Shown: positions 28,448 through 37,913, counted from the first letter of the stretch. The stretch is 64,000 nt of DNA from Psychrobacter sp. 5A.1 (GCF_030407455.1 NZ_JASDDJ010000001.1:1-64000); one strand, 5' to 3'. Program-made: numbers and translations. Notes: generated from the sequence alone by a model not told the origin.

Positions 28448-29263
28448 ATGATGGTGTCATCTTTAAGGACAACTGCTTTTGTAAAACAAACAATGACGCA
28501 GTGGCGTAAAAAACTCATGTCGGCCAATACTGTGCTTGCAAGCAGTGCGATAATTGGCATGCTGAGCCTAAGTGCTTGTCAGACGGCACCCAGCACGTCG
28601 ACGACGATGAAAACACCACCCGTTCAAACGATGCCACCATCACAGTCAACAACGCAAGCAACGGCGCCTGCTACTCAAACGCCTGTTATTGAGGCCGACG
28701 ATGATAGTAATTATCCCGTTGAGCCTTATGATGCTGTTGAGCAGTCCGAATCATCAAATCCGTTCACGGAGGAGATGCCTGTATTCGCTCCTCCTGCTCC
28801 AGAATTAACACAACCTGATGCCATTATCATTGCGCCTTCTCGCAATGACTATATAATCTCTGAGCCATCGATACCCTCACACAATGAGCTACTAGAACAT
28901 GCTAGAAGGAACTCGCAGCAACGGACGCAACAAGCGGCAGGCAACAATAGCAACTTACCCGCCTTTCGCAATCTGATGCAAGTGGGCATCAGCCAACTAA
29001 AAGCAGGTAATCTCACCAATGCGGAAGGCAGCTTTACGCGTGCACAGCGTTTGGCACCTAAATCGTCGGCGGTGTACTTCTATTTGGCACAAGTGGCGTT
29101 GAAGAAGAACCAGCCTCGCAAAGCAGAAGCAATGGCACGCCGTGGTCTTAGCGTCTCTCAAAATGCCAATCGTCGGCGAGCGCTATGGCAAATCATTTTG
29201 CAGTCAGGACAAGCTCAAGGCAACTCGCGCGTGATCAATGAAGCAAAACAGGCATTGCGCTAG
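28448..29263 (+). CDS. lpoP: TPR lipoprotein, probable PBP1b activator LpoP
   Basis: A lipoprotein of 271 residues with lipobox LSAC (Cys44), a Pro/Thr-rich linker to about 175, and a C-terminal TPR domain (LMQVGISQLKAGNLTNAEGS, AQRLAPKSSAVYFYLAQVAL, NQPRKAEAMARRGLS). In Pseudomonas and Acinetobacter an outer-membrane TPR lipoprotein, LpoP, encoded beside the PBP1b gene, activates PBP1b. Position, domain order and length fit that role; orthology is inferred from context rather than sequence alignment. The ATG at 28448 has aaagg 7 nt upstream, giving an unusually long n-region. An in-frame ATG at codon 16 would give a more typical signal peptide. It starts 33 nt after mrcB and is surely co-transcribed with it. 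Confidence 0.8.
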   Translation: MMVSSLRTTAFVKQTMTQWRKKLMSANTVLASSAIIGMLSLSACQTAPSTSTTMKTPPVQTMPPSQSTTQATAPATQTPVIEADDDSNYPVEPYDAVEQSESSNPFTEEMPVFAPPAPELTQPDAIIIAPSRNDYIISEPSIPSHNELLEHARRNSQQRTQQAAGNNSNLPAFRNLMQVGISQLKAGNLTNAEGSFTRAQRLAPKSSAVYFYLAQVALKKNQPRKAEAMARRGLSVSQNANRRRALWQIILQSGQAQGNSRVINEAKQALR

Positions 29264-29345
29264 TCGTTGCCTATTTTCACGCTAATGAATGTTAGATTCA
29301 TTGGTTGAGATACATTTATTTTTATTTTCGCTTAAGGTTATTTTT

Positions 29346-30272
29346 ATGGCATGGCAACAACTACATTTACAATGTGAAAAATCAAACGTCGACTTGGCTG
29401 AAGCGCTTTTGTTAGAAGCAGGCGCACTATCAATTGCCCTAGACGATGCAGGCGACCAGCCTTTGTTTGAGCCACTACCAGGCGAATCACCGCTTTGGGA
29501 CGAGGTGATATTAACAGGATTGTTTGACGCCACTACTGATACTGGTAGTCGTCAGGCTGTCGAGCAATTAAGCCATGAAATCGCAGCGCAAGTGCATGCG
29601 ACTCGTATGTGGCTAAGTGCGGTTGAGGATAAAGATTGGGAACGTGAATGGATGAGTAACTATCATCCTATCGAGTGTGCAAATGATCTATGGATCGTAC
29701 CTGATTGGCTGACGTCGCCCAACCCTGATGCAACTAATATCATCATGGACCCAGGCTTAGCATTTGGTACAGGCTATCATGCGACGACTCGCTTATGTCT
29801 GGACTGGCTCACAGAACAAGACCTAACGGACAAAGTGGTGATCGATTATGGTTGTGGCTCAGGCATCTTAGGTATTGCCGCTTTATTGTTGGGTGCGCGT
29901 CAAGTGTATGCAGTCGACATTGACCCACAAGCGGTACTCGCCACCAATCAAAACGCGGTACGTAATCATGTTGGCAATCGCTTGCAAGCATTCTTACCAG
30001 AAGACTTCACAGATTACTGCTCACAGCAGGATGTGTTGCCTGTAGAAGTCATCGTCGCCAATATTTTAGCAAAACCGCTCATTGGCTTGGCGCCCTACTT
30101 TGCGACGTTGATTGCACCGAAAGGTCGGATTGTATTGGCAGGTCTAATAGAATCGCAAACCGAACAAGTGACCGCCGCTTATCAGCCTTATTTTGCACTT
30201 GATCCAAAACATGCTTTTACCGCACAAGAAGATCAACATTGGCAGCGTCTATCTGGTACATTTACTAGCTAG
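29346..30272 (+). CDS. prmA: ribosomal protein L11 methyltransferase
   Basis: A SAM-dependent enzyme that trimethylates amino groups of ribosomal protein L11. The N-terminal recognition domain starts MAWQQLHLQCEKSNVDLAEA. The conserved DPGLAFGTGYHATTRLCLDW segment near residue 138, the SAM motif VIDYGCGSGILGIAALLLGA near 163 and NILAKPLIGLAPYF near 239 are diagnostic. I chose the ATG at 29346 because it matches the known PrmA N-terminus; a frame extending 19 codons upstream has no homology value. Its length of 308 residues is close to the E. coli enzyme (293). It is separated from lpoP by 82 nt with no terminator, and the DUF3426 gene follows on the same strand. Confidence 0.97.
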   Translation: MAWQQLHLQCEKSNVDLAEALLLEAGALSIALDDAGDQPLFEPLPGESPLWDEVILTGLFDATTDTGSRQAVEQLSHEIAAQVHATRMWLSAVEDKDWEREWMSNYHPIECANDLWIVPDWLTSPNPDATNIIMDPGLAFGTGYHATTRLCLDWLTEQDLTDKVVIDYGCGSGILGIAALLLGARQVYAVDIDPQAVLATNQNAVRNHVGNRLQAFLPEDFTDYCSQQDVLPVEVIVANILAKPLIGLAPYFATLIAPKGRIVLAGLIESQTEQVTAAYQPYFALDPKHAFTAQEDQHWQRLSGTFTS

Positions 30273-30445
30273 CAACATTTGATTACATCTGTTACGATAG
30301 AGGGCAGTCAAATGTTATGTATTTGACGCCACTCTGTCTTTGCCCATGATTCATCAGAATCACAAAAGTACAATTGAGTATTATAGGCAGCTATTGGTGA
30401 GTGGCTAAGCGGTATTGATAACCATACTTTTTTGGATTCACCTCT

Positions 30446-31654
30446 ATGACCACGCCAATAAAAACCCAGTGTCCTCATTGCCAGACTTGCTTTAAAGTGC
30501 AACAAACGCAATTAAATAAAGTGAATGCGACCATCTGCTGTGATCAATGCCAGCAAAGTTTTTTGGTCAATAAGCATCTCATTGTGAACTTTGATATTCC
30601 GCATAAGCCTACAAGCCAAATAGACATTACCCATCAAGAAGAAGGGCGTTCTGAACTCGATTCAAACGATTCCCTTGCCAGTCCTAGCAATACCCATCAC
30701 AAGTCTCATGGTATATCGAGCACATCTCGATCATCACTCCATAAAACCCGATCATCGGGGACTTTGATTCATGATGACTTAATCTATGATGATATGGATG
30801 TCGATGAACCAGAAGAGAATGCGCTAGAGTACGACTCGTTAGACAGTATGGATGCTTGGTTGACTCAAGCTAGCAATGCCAACGCTGCCATAGCAATAAT
30901 AGACAAACCACAAGACACTCACTCCAAAAAAACCAATTCATCAACTCAAGACGTACTTAGCTCGGCGGCTGCCAACGATATTCATGCAAATATTGATAGT
31001 ACTGATGACAACTCGTGGCTAGAAAAACTTTTAGAAGAGCAAAATAAATACGAAGAAACACCGCCAGATGATACAAATCTATCACAGCTCCTGCTTGATA
31101 TGGGCGTTCCCATTCAAGATGAGGGCATCTCAGCTGAAGAACGTGCAAGAAAAACGCAGTTACAGTTTACTCCGACGCCAACGACACGTTCGATCGCTTC
31201 ATTATTATGGATGTTAGGCTGCCTAGTATTGGCACTCCTACTGGCTGCACAATACGTCATTTTCAACCTAGAGACCTTAATCAAAAACCCTTCATACGCG
31301 CAGCGCTTGCAAGCAATATGTGCAGTCGCTGCTTGTAGTTTGCCAAGTGCAGATTTGGCAGCGCTGACCATCACCAAGCCTCATCACAAGAGCAGTCGGA
31401 TTAAGGCGGGTGGTACGTTCAGTGACATAAGTGCGACCTTGGGCAATGGAAGCACGCAAGCTCAGATATACCCAAATATAAAAGTCAGTGTGTATGGTGC
31501 TAATGATCTCATTGGAGAATTTATTGCCGCACCAAACGATTATTTATTAGGGAAACAAGGCCATCTAGCCGCTAATATGGATAGGACGCTACTACTTACT
31601 ATTCCTGTAGCCAATGCACAGATTCGCGAAATCACGATGACCGCGCTTTATTGA
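30446..31654 (+). CDS. zinc-ribbon DUF3426 membrane protein
   Basis: A protein of 402 residues. An N-terminal MJ0042-type zinc ribbon has Cys9, Cys12 and a second pair in ICCDQCQQSF near residue 32. A long acidic, low-complexity cytoplasmic linker (about 55-225) leads to a single membrane helix (about 252-272, MLGCLVLALLLAAQYVIF). The C-terminal DUF3426 domain lies outside the cytoplasm and contains CAVAACSLP and later IKVSVYGANDLIGEF. The family is conserved next to prmA and fis in Pseudomonas and relatives, and its function is unknown. The order here, prmA-DUF3426-fis, is typical. The ATG has a weak SD, with gattcacctct ahead of it. Confidence 0.85.
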   Translation: MTTPIKTQCPHCQTCFKVQQTQLNKVNATICCDQCQQSFLVNKHLIVNFDIPHKPTSQIDITHQEEGRSELDSNDSLASPSNTHHKSHGISSTSRSSLHKTRSSGTLIHDDLIYDDMDVDEPEENALEYDSLDSMDAWLTQASNANAAIAIIDKPQDTHSKKTNSSTQDVLSSAAANDIHANIDSTDDNSWLEKLLEEQNKYEETPPDDTNLSQLLLDMGVPIQDEGISAEERARKTQLQFTPTPTTRSIASLLWMLGCLVLALLLAAQYVIFNLETLIKNPSYAQRLQAICAVAACSLPSADLAALTITKPHHKSSRIKAGGTFSDISATLGNGSTQAQIYPNIKVSVYGANDLIGEFIAAPNDYLLGKQGHLAANMDRTLLLTIPVANAQIREITMTALY

Positions 31655-31833
31655 GTTGGTTTTTCATAAACAGATAAACTTTTGTAGAAAATACGTCGTA
31701 CATTCATTTTCAATGCATATCGTGGCAGCCAAGATAACGATGAATCTGTCAGTGCTAAACGATATTAATTTGATATACTATGGCTCTAACCCCTTACGGT
31801 CAGACTCTTTTTTCATCTCAAGGATATTATTTT

Positions 31834-32196
31834 ATGGCACCTCATGCACAGCATAATGCCAATCATTTTGCTAAAAGCTCTGAGCACCCTGCCGATTATA
31901 ATAAAGAAAACTATCACCCTCCTGCGCACAGCTTTAGTTTTGCTGCTGATAGCGATACAAGCAGTGCTCAGCAGCCGTTACGGGTACATGTAGAGCGCGT
32001 GGTACGTCAATATTTTGCGATGCTAGGCGATGAGACGCCTACTGATTTGTACGAGCTTATCTTAAAGCAAATCGAAGAGCCGCTTTTATCAGTCGTCCTA
32101 GAAAAAACCAGAGGCAATCAGACCAAATGTGCGCAAATCCTAGGTCTAAATCGGGGTACTTTACGCAAAAAACTTAAAACGTACGATTTAATGTAG
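31834..32196 (+). CDS. fis: Fis-family nucleoid DNA-binding protein
   Basis: A DNA-binding protein of 120 residues. The C-terminal 75 residues are Fis-like: a conserved RVVRQYFAMLGDETPTDLYE region, a dimerisation helix (LILKQIEEPLLSVVLEKTRG) and the helix-turn-helix NQTKCAQILGLNRGTLRKKL near 97-116. The first 45 residues are His/Ala-rich and unlike E. coli Fis. I chose the ATG at 31834 because of the aagga SD 9 nt upstream; the frame stays open to 31780. Fis organises the nucleoid and modulates rRNA and recombination promoters. It follows the DUF3426 gene by 179 nt, so it may have its own promoter. purH lies downstream beyond a terminator. Confidence 0.92.
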   Translation: MAPHAQHNANHFAKSSEHPADYNKENYHPPAHSFSFAADSDTSSAQQPLRVHVERVVRQYFAMLGDETPTDLYELILKQIEEPLLSVVLEKTRGNQTKCAQILGLNRGTLRKKLKTYDLM

Positions 32197-32307
32197 CATG
32201 GCTATATGAGCTCACCCATCATCATTGACTATCACTATGTATGGCAATTGAATGTTCGTCGCTTTATCTATCATGATACGGTACACAATTGTTGTTATCA
32301 TCACCTT

Positions 32308-32334
32308 GCCAGACGTTTACGTCAGGCTTTTTTT
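32308..32334 (+). terminator. terminator or attenuator between fis and purH
   Basis: Stem gccagacg / cgtcaggc (one mismatch) with loop ttta, then seven T. It ends only 14 nt before the purH ATG, so any purH transcript starting upstream must pass through it. Confidence 0.75.
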
Positions 32335-32348
32335 ATGGAAGATTTCTT

Positions 32349-33929
32349 ATGAGTACAACCCCTCTTGCTCTACTATCGGTCTCCGATAAATCTAATATCG
32401 TCGAGTTTGCTCAAGGCCTTATTAAAGCAGGCTTTGGCTTGCTATCTACTGGCGGTACTTATCGGTTACTCACAGAAAACAACGTCGCGGTGACGGAAGT
32501 ATCGGATTACACAGGTTTTCCTGAAATGATGGATGGCCGTGTTAAAACACTACATCCTAAAATTCATGGTGGTATCTTAGGGCGCCGTGGAACGGACGAT
32601 GCAATCATGAGTGATCATGCGATCGAACGTATTGACTTAGTTGTCGTGAATCTATATCCGTTTGCTGAGACGATTGCACGTGCTGATGTGACTATGAACG
32701 ATGCCATCGAAAACATCGACATTGGCGGCCCTACCATGGTGCGTTCAGCTGCCAAAAATCATGCTCATGTGGGTATCGTGACTGATCCGGCTGATTATGA
32801 CCGCGTCCTTACCGCCTTAAATGGCGGCACTGAACTGACGACTGCGTTACGTTATGACTTAGCAGTGAAGGCTTTTGAGCATACGGCACAGTACGATGGT
32901 ATGATTGCAAACTTCTTGGGTAGCCGTGTCAACGAAACTCAAGAACCAGAGAACTTCCCACGTACATTCAATGTACAGCTTGAAAAAGCACAAGACCTAC
33001 GCTACGGTGAAAACCCACATCAAAACGCTGCTTTTTATACTGAAAACCAGCCACTAAAAAGCCAACAGGCTTCTATTGCTACTGCTAAGCAATTACAGGG
33101 CAAAGCTCTGTCTTATAACAATATTGCTGATACCGACGCTGCCCTTGAGTGTGTTAAAGCCTTTAGCACCCCTGCTTGCGTTATCGTCAAGCATGCCAAT
33201 CCTTGCGGTGTCGCGGTTGATAGTGACCAAGTTTCGGCTTATCGTACTGCTTTTAGCACTGATCCTGAATCATCTTTTGGCGGTATCATCGCATTCAACC
33301 GTCCGTTAACGCTTGCTGCTGCAAAAGCCATTATCGACAATCAATTTGTAGAAGTAATCATTGCGCCTAGTATCGAAGACGGTGTACTTGAAGCGACAGC
33401 TACTAAGAAAAACGTACGTGTCTTGGTATGCGGCGAGCTACCAGCACCCGATCAGCGCGATATCCAACTTGACTATAAGCGCGTCAACGGTGGCCTACTG
33501 GTACAAGAGCAAGACCTTGGCTTAATCACTGCCAATGACCTAAAAATCGTCACTGACGTACAACCAACTGAAGCACAGATTGCAGATTTATTGTTCAGCT
33601 GGAACGTGGCAAAGTATGTCAAATCTAATGCCATTGTCTATGCCAAAGGTCAACGTACTATCGGTGTTGGCGCAGGTCAAATGAGCCGTGTTAATTCAGC
33701 ACGTATCGCTGCTATCAAAGCAGAGCATGCTGGACTAGCCACAGAAGGTGCTGTTATGGCATCAGATGCATTCTTTCCGTTCCGTGATGGCATCGACAAT
33801 GCTGCTGAAGTAGGCATCTCTGCTATCATTCAGCCCGGTGGCTCTATGCGTGATGACGAAACCATTGCTGCTGCTAATGAGCATGGTATCGCGATGGTAT
33901 TCACGGGCATGCGCCATTTCCGCCATTAA
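32349..33929 (+). CDS. purH: bifunctional AICAR transformylase / IMP cyclohydrolase
   Basis: Catalyses the last two steps of IMP synthesis. Its 526 residues match the family (E. coli 529). The N-terminal cyclohydrolase domain starts [20 protein letters not shown] and contains [20 protein letters not shown] and [19 protein letters not shown]. The C-terminal transformylase domain contains [14 protein letters not shown] near 219, [14 protein letters not shown] near 278, and [20 protein letters not shown] near 425. The ATG at 32349 is preceded by ggaaga 5 nt away. The close upstream terminator is the only regulatory clue; a purR-like operator was not seen. It ends at its own terminator downstream. 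Confidence 0.97.
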   Translation: MSTTPLALLSVSDKSNIVEFAQGLIKAGFGLLSTGGTYRLLTENNVAVTEVSDYTGFPEMMDGRVKTLHPKIHGGILGRRGTDDAIMSDHAIERIDLVVVNLYPFAETIARADVTMNDAIENIDIGGPTMVRSAAKNHAHVGIVTDPADYDRVLTALNGGTELTTALRYDLAVKAFEHTAQYDGMIANFLGSRVNETQEPENFPRTFNVQLEKAQDLRYGENPHQNAAFYTENQPLKSQQASIATAKQLQGKALSYNNIADTDAALECVKAFSTPACVIVKHANPCGVAVDSDQVSAYRTAFSTDPESSFGGIIAFNRPLTLAAAKAIIDNQFVEVIIAPSIEDGVLEATATKKNVRVLVCGELPAPDQRDIQLDYKRVNGGLLVQEQDLGLITANDLKIVTDVQPTEAQIADLLFSWNVAKYVKSNAIVYAKGQRTIGVGAGQMSRVNSARIAAIKAEHAGLATEGAVMASDAFFPFRDGIDNAAEVGISAIIQPGGSMRDDETIAAANEHGIAMVFTGMRHFRH

Positions 33930-34025
33930 GCTGTGTCGTATCACTTTGAAAACTGGCATTAATAGCTGTACAAATTTTCATGTCACTGTTAATGCTACAT
34001 TCTTATGATAAAAGCAATATCCATT

Positions 34026-34056
34026 AAAAAAGCCACTATAAATAGTGGCTTTTTTA
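34026..34056 (+). terminator. bidirectional terminator purH / ppiD
   Basis: Near-perfect palindrome aaaaagccacta-taaa-tagtggctttttt between convergent genes. Confidence 0.88.
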
Positions 34057-34131
34057 TACGTCAAATTTAATAAGGGTATTTAGAAGATACAATTTAACAA
34101 GTTTGTTGTATTGTCCTTAATATCCTTATCT

Positions 34132-36006
34132 CTAGCGTCCTTGTGCATTTGCCATATTGGCTTCATTAATCTCAACCTTATATACCAAACGCAGATAATC
34201 TAAGTAGTCTTGCAACTGATCTTGACCCAAATTATCACGAATGATACCGGCTGTTTGTGCTCTTTGCATATCAGACAGCGGTGACTGCTGCTCAGTTCTG
34301 ATACGATCTCCAACCAATAGCGTTGCACCCATCTCAGTCTCACTAGCAATGGCAACAACACCATTATCAGCCGCTTGCTGACTAAATGCCAACCCGCGTT
34401 CTTTGTCTGTTAGCTGTGTCGTTTGACGATTGATCTCACCCAATGCTTGGAAGCTTATCGTCTGCTTACTGATGTCAGCTGACGTCTTAATACCAGCTGC
34501 CAATGCTTTAGCATCTGTTAAAGCTAATGCTGTCGCTTTCTGCTGACGTAATATTTGAGTGATTCTTGGGGTTGCATTCGCCAAAGTAAGCGTCTTAGTA
34601 GGGCGATAATTGCTTGGCTGTAACCATACTGTACCGTTACCAACTTCCACGCCCGCCGTTACCGCTTGATCTTGAATGGTAAACTCATCAAAAGCTTGTT
34701 TAACGACTGCTGGTTGCGGTAATGCTGATTTATTGTTTTCTTTACGATAATCTTTGAGACGCTTCAAAGTTACGTTTTCTTGTTGCGCAATATCTTCAAT
34801 ACTAAAGCCATCTGCGGCCAAATCATTGATCGACGTCACTTTATCAGCATAGATTTCCTGACGCTTATACTCTTTTGCTTTTGCTGTCAGCGCTTCACGC
34901 ATACTATCAAGGCTTGGAATCTTTTCGCCATTGTCTTCAGTGACCGTAAATATTTGATAACCAAAGCTGGTCTTGATAGGTGCTGTCACATCGCCAACGC
35001 TTAACCCTTCTAACGCCTTCTGCACAGTATCTGCATCACTGCCAAACACTGATGGGTTGAAACGTCCGATATCACCACCTGTTTCTCCTGATGGATCATC
35101 CGACTCTGCTTTAGCCAATGCAGCAAAAGCTTCTCCTTTATTTAGTCGAGCTTTCACTTTGTCTGCTCGTGCCTTGGCCTCTTTACCAGTCAAGAGAATT
35201 TGACTGACTTTACGCTCGTCAGTCGCAGCGATACCTTGTTTGTAGGCTTCATACTGCTGCTGCAAATCTTCTGCTGTTACGTCATCAACCTTAATGGTTT
35301 GCGGGCTAAGCTGGATATAAGCCAAGTCAACCATGGCTGCACTTTTCAGCGTGTCTTTATTGGCATCATAATAGGACTGAATATCTGCTTTGCTCAACTT
35401 AACCTTGTCAGCATAGTCTTGCCAATTAAAACGATGTACCCAGATATTACGCGACTCAAGCTGTAAATCAATCAATTGACTGACCGCTTGCATAGGATAA
35501 ACGGCTGTACCAACGATACTGGCATTCAATTGATCCAAGCTTAACTGATTGCGAAATTCTGTAAACAGCTGGTTTTTGGTCATGCCACGCTGGCGCAAGA
35601 AGCTCGCAAACTGATCATTCGAAAAATCACCCTCTGCATCTTGAAATATTTCTTCTTGACGCAGCAGACGGTTAATCGTGTCGTCAGAGACTGTCATGCC
35701 AAGCTTGCCTGCTTGCTGCTCTAATAAAGTACGGTCAATTAAACCCTTTAATACTTGCTCATGAAGCACATCTTCGTTCAATAAGCTGGCATCTTCGACT
35801 TGCTCTAGCACCTCAGTACGACGGCTATTGACAGCAGTTTGATATTCGGACAGTCCTACGCTTGCCTCACCTACCTGAGCAATCTGGTTGGGATCGACGT
35901 TGCCGCCAAAATAGCTTTCGACGCCCAATAGAGCGAGCGGCGATAGGCATAAAATCAATAAAATGCGACCTGGCCAGCTTTTTAAGAAATCGCGCAATTT
36001 ATCCAT
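34132..36006 (-). CDS. ppiD: PpiD-type periplasmic peptidyl-prolyl isomerase
   Basis: An inner-membrane-anchored chaperone with its bulk in the periplasm. Residues 13-33 form an N-terminal membrane helix (WPGRILLILCLSPLALLGVE). A SurA/PpiD-type helical chaperone domain runs over about 35-260 (LIDRTLLEQQAGKLGMTVSD). A parvulin domain covers about 265-360 (RKVSQILLTGKEAKARADK, then SDDPSGETGGDIGRFNPSVF). A C-terminal chaperone segment ends the protein. Its 624 residues match the family. PpiD helps outer-membrane protein folding and associates with the Sec translocon. In many bacteria it follows hupB (HU), as here, where hupB is 331 nt upstream on the same strand. The gap includes a strong hupB terminator, so ppiD probably has its own promoter. 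Confidence 0.93.
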   Translation of the reverse strand: MDKLRDFLKSWPGRILLILCLSPLALLGVESYFGGNVDPNQIAQVGEASVGLSEYQTAVNSRRTEVLEQVEDASLLNEDVLHEQVLKGLIDRTLLEQQAGKLGMTVSDDTINRLLRQEEIFQDAEGDFSNDQFASFLRQRGMTKNQLFTEFRNQLSLDQLNASIVGTAVYPMQAVSQLIDLQLESRNIWVHRFNWQDYADKVKLSKADIQSYYDANKDTLKSAAMVDLAYIQLSPQTIKVDDVTAEDLQQQYEAYKQGIAATDERKVSQILLTGKEAKARADKVKARLNKGEAFAALAKAESDDPSGETGGDIGRFNPSVFGSDADTVQKALEGLSVGDVTAPIKTSFGYQIFTVTEDNGEKIPSLDSMREALTAKAKEYKRQEIYADKVTSINDLAADGFSIEDIAQQENVTLKRLKDYRKENNKSALPQPAVVKQAFDEFTIQDQAVTAGVEVGNGTVWLQPSNYRPTKTLTLANATPRITQILRQQKATALALTDAKALAAGIKTSADISKQTISFQALGEINRQTTQLTDKERGLAFSQQAADNGVVAIASETEMGATLLVGDRIRTEQQSPLSDMQRAQTAGIIRDNLGQDQLQDYLDYLRLVYKVEINEANMANAQGR

Positions 36007-36337
36007 AGTTATCTCTGCTTTATTAACCTATATTGATGAAAAACCATTGTAATACTATTATTGATATCAGTGCTATCTAAGCTGGCAATGGTAAGAGTAA
36101 GGGCGTATGCATTTTATAGTAAAAAATAAAACTTACTAAAGAAATTTGACTTAAATGACGCACCTATCGCGCGCCCTATGATACGTGATTTTTCACGTAG
36201 ACTCAAAATATTCACGATGTATGAGACAAACTATAGCGATAAAAAAAAGCACCTAAATATTAGGTGCTTTCTTTGATGGCTGGCTTATAACATCAGCTAC
36301 AAGCCACCCACTATCATTTTGCTCTTAGCAAAGCGGC
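36007..36337. other. intergenic region hupB-ppiD
   Basis: A gap of 331 bp holding the hupB terminator (36241-36275). The rest contains a weak hairpin (tacgtgatttttcacgta, about 36181-36198) and presumably the ppiD promoter. Confidence 0.5.
36241..36275 (-). terminator. hupB terminator
   Basis: Stem aaagcaccta / taggtgcttt with an 8-A run that becomes a T-run on the minus strand. Confidence 0.88.
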
Positions 36338-36610
36338 TTAGTTCAAGCGCTCTTTTAAGTTTTTACCAGCTTTGAAGCTTGGTACTTTGCTTGCTGGAAT
36401 GCTTAGCTCTTCGCCAGTCTTAGGGTTACGACCAGTGCGTGCTTTGCGATCTTTCACACTAAAAGTACCAAAGCCAACTAATGAGATGCTATCGCCAGCT
36501 TCTAGCGCTTCGCCAACACTTTCCATAACAGCATTTAACGCATCACCAGCTTGGGTTTTGTTTAGACCACTTTTGTCTGCAATGCTATCAATTAATTCTG
36601 ACTTATTCAT
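36338..36610 (-). CDS. hupB: DNA-binding protein HU-beta
   Basis: A histone-like nucleoid protein of 90 residues. It has the HU pattern [20 protein letters not shown], a DNA-binding arm ([20 protein letters not shown]) and a C-terminal [15 protein letters not shown] chose the ATG at 36608-36610 because aaggaa lies 5-6 nt upstream and the N-terminus matches HU exactly; the frame extending 25 codons further upstream is not HU-like. HU compacts and bends DNA as a homo- or heterodimer. The gene is followed by a strong terminator and stands upstream of ppiD, the usual context. Confidence 0.97.
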   Translation of the reverse strand: MNKSELIDSIADKSGLNKTQAGDALNAVMESVGEALEAGDSISLVGFGTFSVKDRKARTGRNPKTGEELSIPASKVPSFKAGKNLKERLN

Positions 36611-37133
36611 AAAATTTCCTTCAAGTTTAAGGGAGTAATAAATGCTCACGCCAAGTATTGTAACGCTCTCATGGTGCTTACGCAATAAAAACTACTTAAC
36701 TGGCGTATTAACAGGTTCTTCTTTGTTATCGTCTTTATATCAAGGCAGCATAAGGAGCGCAAGCGATTTTACATATTTTTGCGCTCTGCACTACGTATTT
36801 GACACCTAATGTTACGCAAAGCGTCAATAATCGCTATATAAGCCAGCGTATTTAACTGAGAGGATTGGCTTATATGGTTTCTAGGCGTTAGAAAAGTTAT
36901 CATTTACCGTCTAGGCATTGCGACTCATGAGGCCCGTACATTGCGAGTCACAGATAATCATGTCTTTGTTGACTGCCAAATTGTAATGTAATACTTTAGC
37001 CACTACAGAAACTAGCGTTACTTTTTATTATAAAGACGTTACTATAAGCAAAATATCACTGCAAATCTTGCTTAATAATAAACTAATGTCTGTTATTAAA
37101 CAAGATTTGCTAAATAAAAAACGGATTATTTAC
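36611..37133. other. intergenic region hupB / tail-anchored protein gene
   Basis: A gap of 523 bp between divergent genes. It includes a hairpin-forming pair (ataagccagcg and ggcttat, about 36840-36876), the 50-bp palindrome at 37061-37110, and promoters for both genes that I cannot place. No RNA gene is recognised. Confidence 0.45.
37061..37110. repeat. 50-bp palindrome in leader of tail-anchored protein gene
   Basis: gcaaatcttgcttaataata and tgttattaaacaagatttgc are inverted copies over 20 bp with two differences, around a 10-nt spacer. It lies 23 nt upstream of the ATG at 37134 and has no T-run, so it is not a simple terminator. Confidence 0.85.
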
Positions 37134-37778
37134 ATGAAGCGTTCTACGTTGTCTCACTCTTTTCTTAATATCATTTTAGTGTTTATCGAGTCGGCGCTGA
37201 CATTACTGTTACGTTTGGATCCTGAATTGCGTAAGGCCGCTTATCCGCTTGCCAAGCAGGGCACCGTCGTAGCGCTTCGTCTATATCTACCTCATGTAGA
37301 AATATTTGCCACCTTTAGTACCAAAGGTGTATTACTAGATGCTGAATTGCCCATTGGACGCAGTGAGCCTGATGTGGTCATCAATGCTTATAGCATCCAA
37401 GTTATCAACGCCATTACGACTCACGATAGCGAAACCACTGACAAACTACAGATGCGTGGTGAATCGATTCAAGTACAACTGGTCAAACAATTTATTATGC
37501 AACTTGGGCTTGGCAGCTTGATTCAAGGTCTGATTAGAAAGATAAAAGGTGGTAAAGCTAAAACCAAGCCTACCGATGCTGAGCGAGAAGAAAAAAAGAA
37601 CAACTACAAACTGCGTATTAAAGAACAGCAAACACAGATTAACACCTTGACCATCAAAAACCGTGAGCTTGAAACAACCGTAAAAGAATTACAGAGCAAA
37701 CAAAAGACGTTGATGATGGTCACTGTGGTGGCACTGGTCATTATGATTGGCTCAGTCATAGCACTATTGATGAATTAA
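37134..37778 (+). CDS. tail-anchored protein with SCP2-like domain
   Basis: A protein of 214 residues. The N-terminal 120 residues resemble an SCP2/UbiJ-type lipid-binding domain: LDPELRKAAYPLAKQG, then YLPHVEIFATFSTKGVLLDA, and a helical QLVKQFIMQLGLGSLIQGLI. A basic patch (RKIKGGKAKTKPTDAEREEK) leads into a coiled coil (INTLTIKNRELETTVKELQS) and a single C-terminal membrane helix (MVTVVALVIMIGSVIALL). This is tail-anchored, unlike true UbiJ. Its function is unknown; a role in handling isoprenoid quinone intermediates is a guess. I chose the ATG at 37134 because the longer frame would start inside the 50-bp palindrome. It is monocistronic, with a terminator downstream, and is not obviously tied to the isc genes. 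Confidence 0.7.
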   Translation: MKRSTLSHSFLNIILVFIESALTLLLRLDPELRKAAYPLAKQGTVVALRLYLPHVEIFATFSTKGVLLDAELPIGRSEPDVVINAYSIQVINAITTHDSETTDKLQMRGESIQVQLVKQFIMQLGLGSLIQGLIRKIKGGKAKTKPTDAEREEKKNNYKLRIKEQQTQINTLTIKNRELETTVKELQSKQKTLMMVTVVALVIMIGSVIALLMN

Positions 37779-37814
37779 TTCTGATTGCACGGTACTATCT
37801 ATACTATCTATCAT

Positions 37815-37860
37815 AAATAAGCGTTCAATGTCTTTTACAGATATTGAACGCTTATTTTTT
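37815..37860 (+). terminator. terminator of tail-anchored protein gene
   Basis: Stem aataagcgttcaat(g) / (t)attgaacgctt with a T-rich tail. Confidence 0.85.
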
Positions 37861-37897
37861 CATCTATCGAATATAGCTATCACTAAAACCTAAGCCT

Positions 37898-37913
37898 CTA
37901 AGGCGTGTCATTA
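37898..37913. repeat. solo end of MITE-like element
   Basis: ctaaggcgtgtcatta matches the 16-bp terminal repeat of the 176-bp family at most positions. No partner end is found nearby. Confidence 0.45.
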
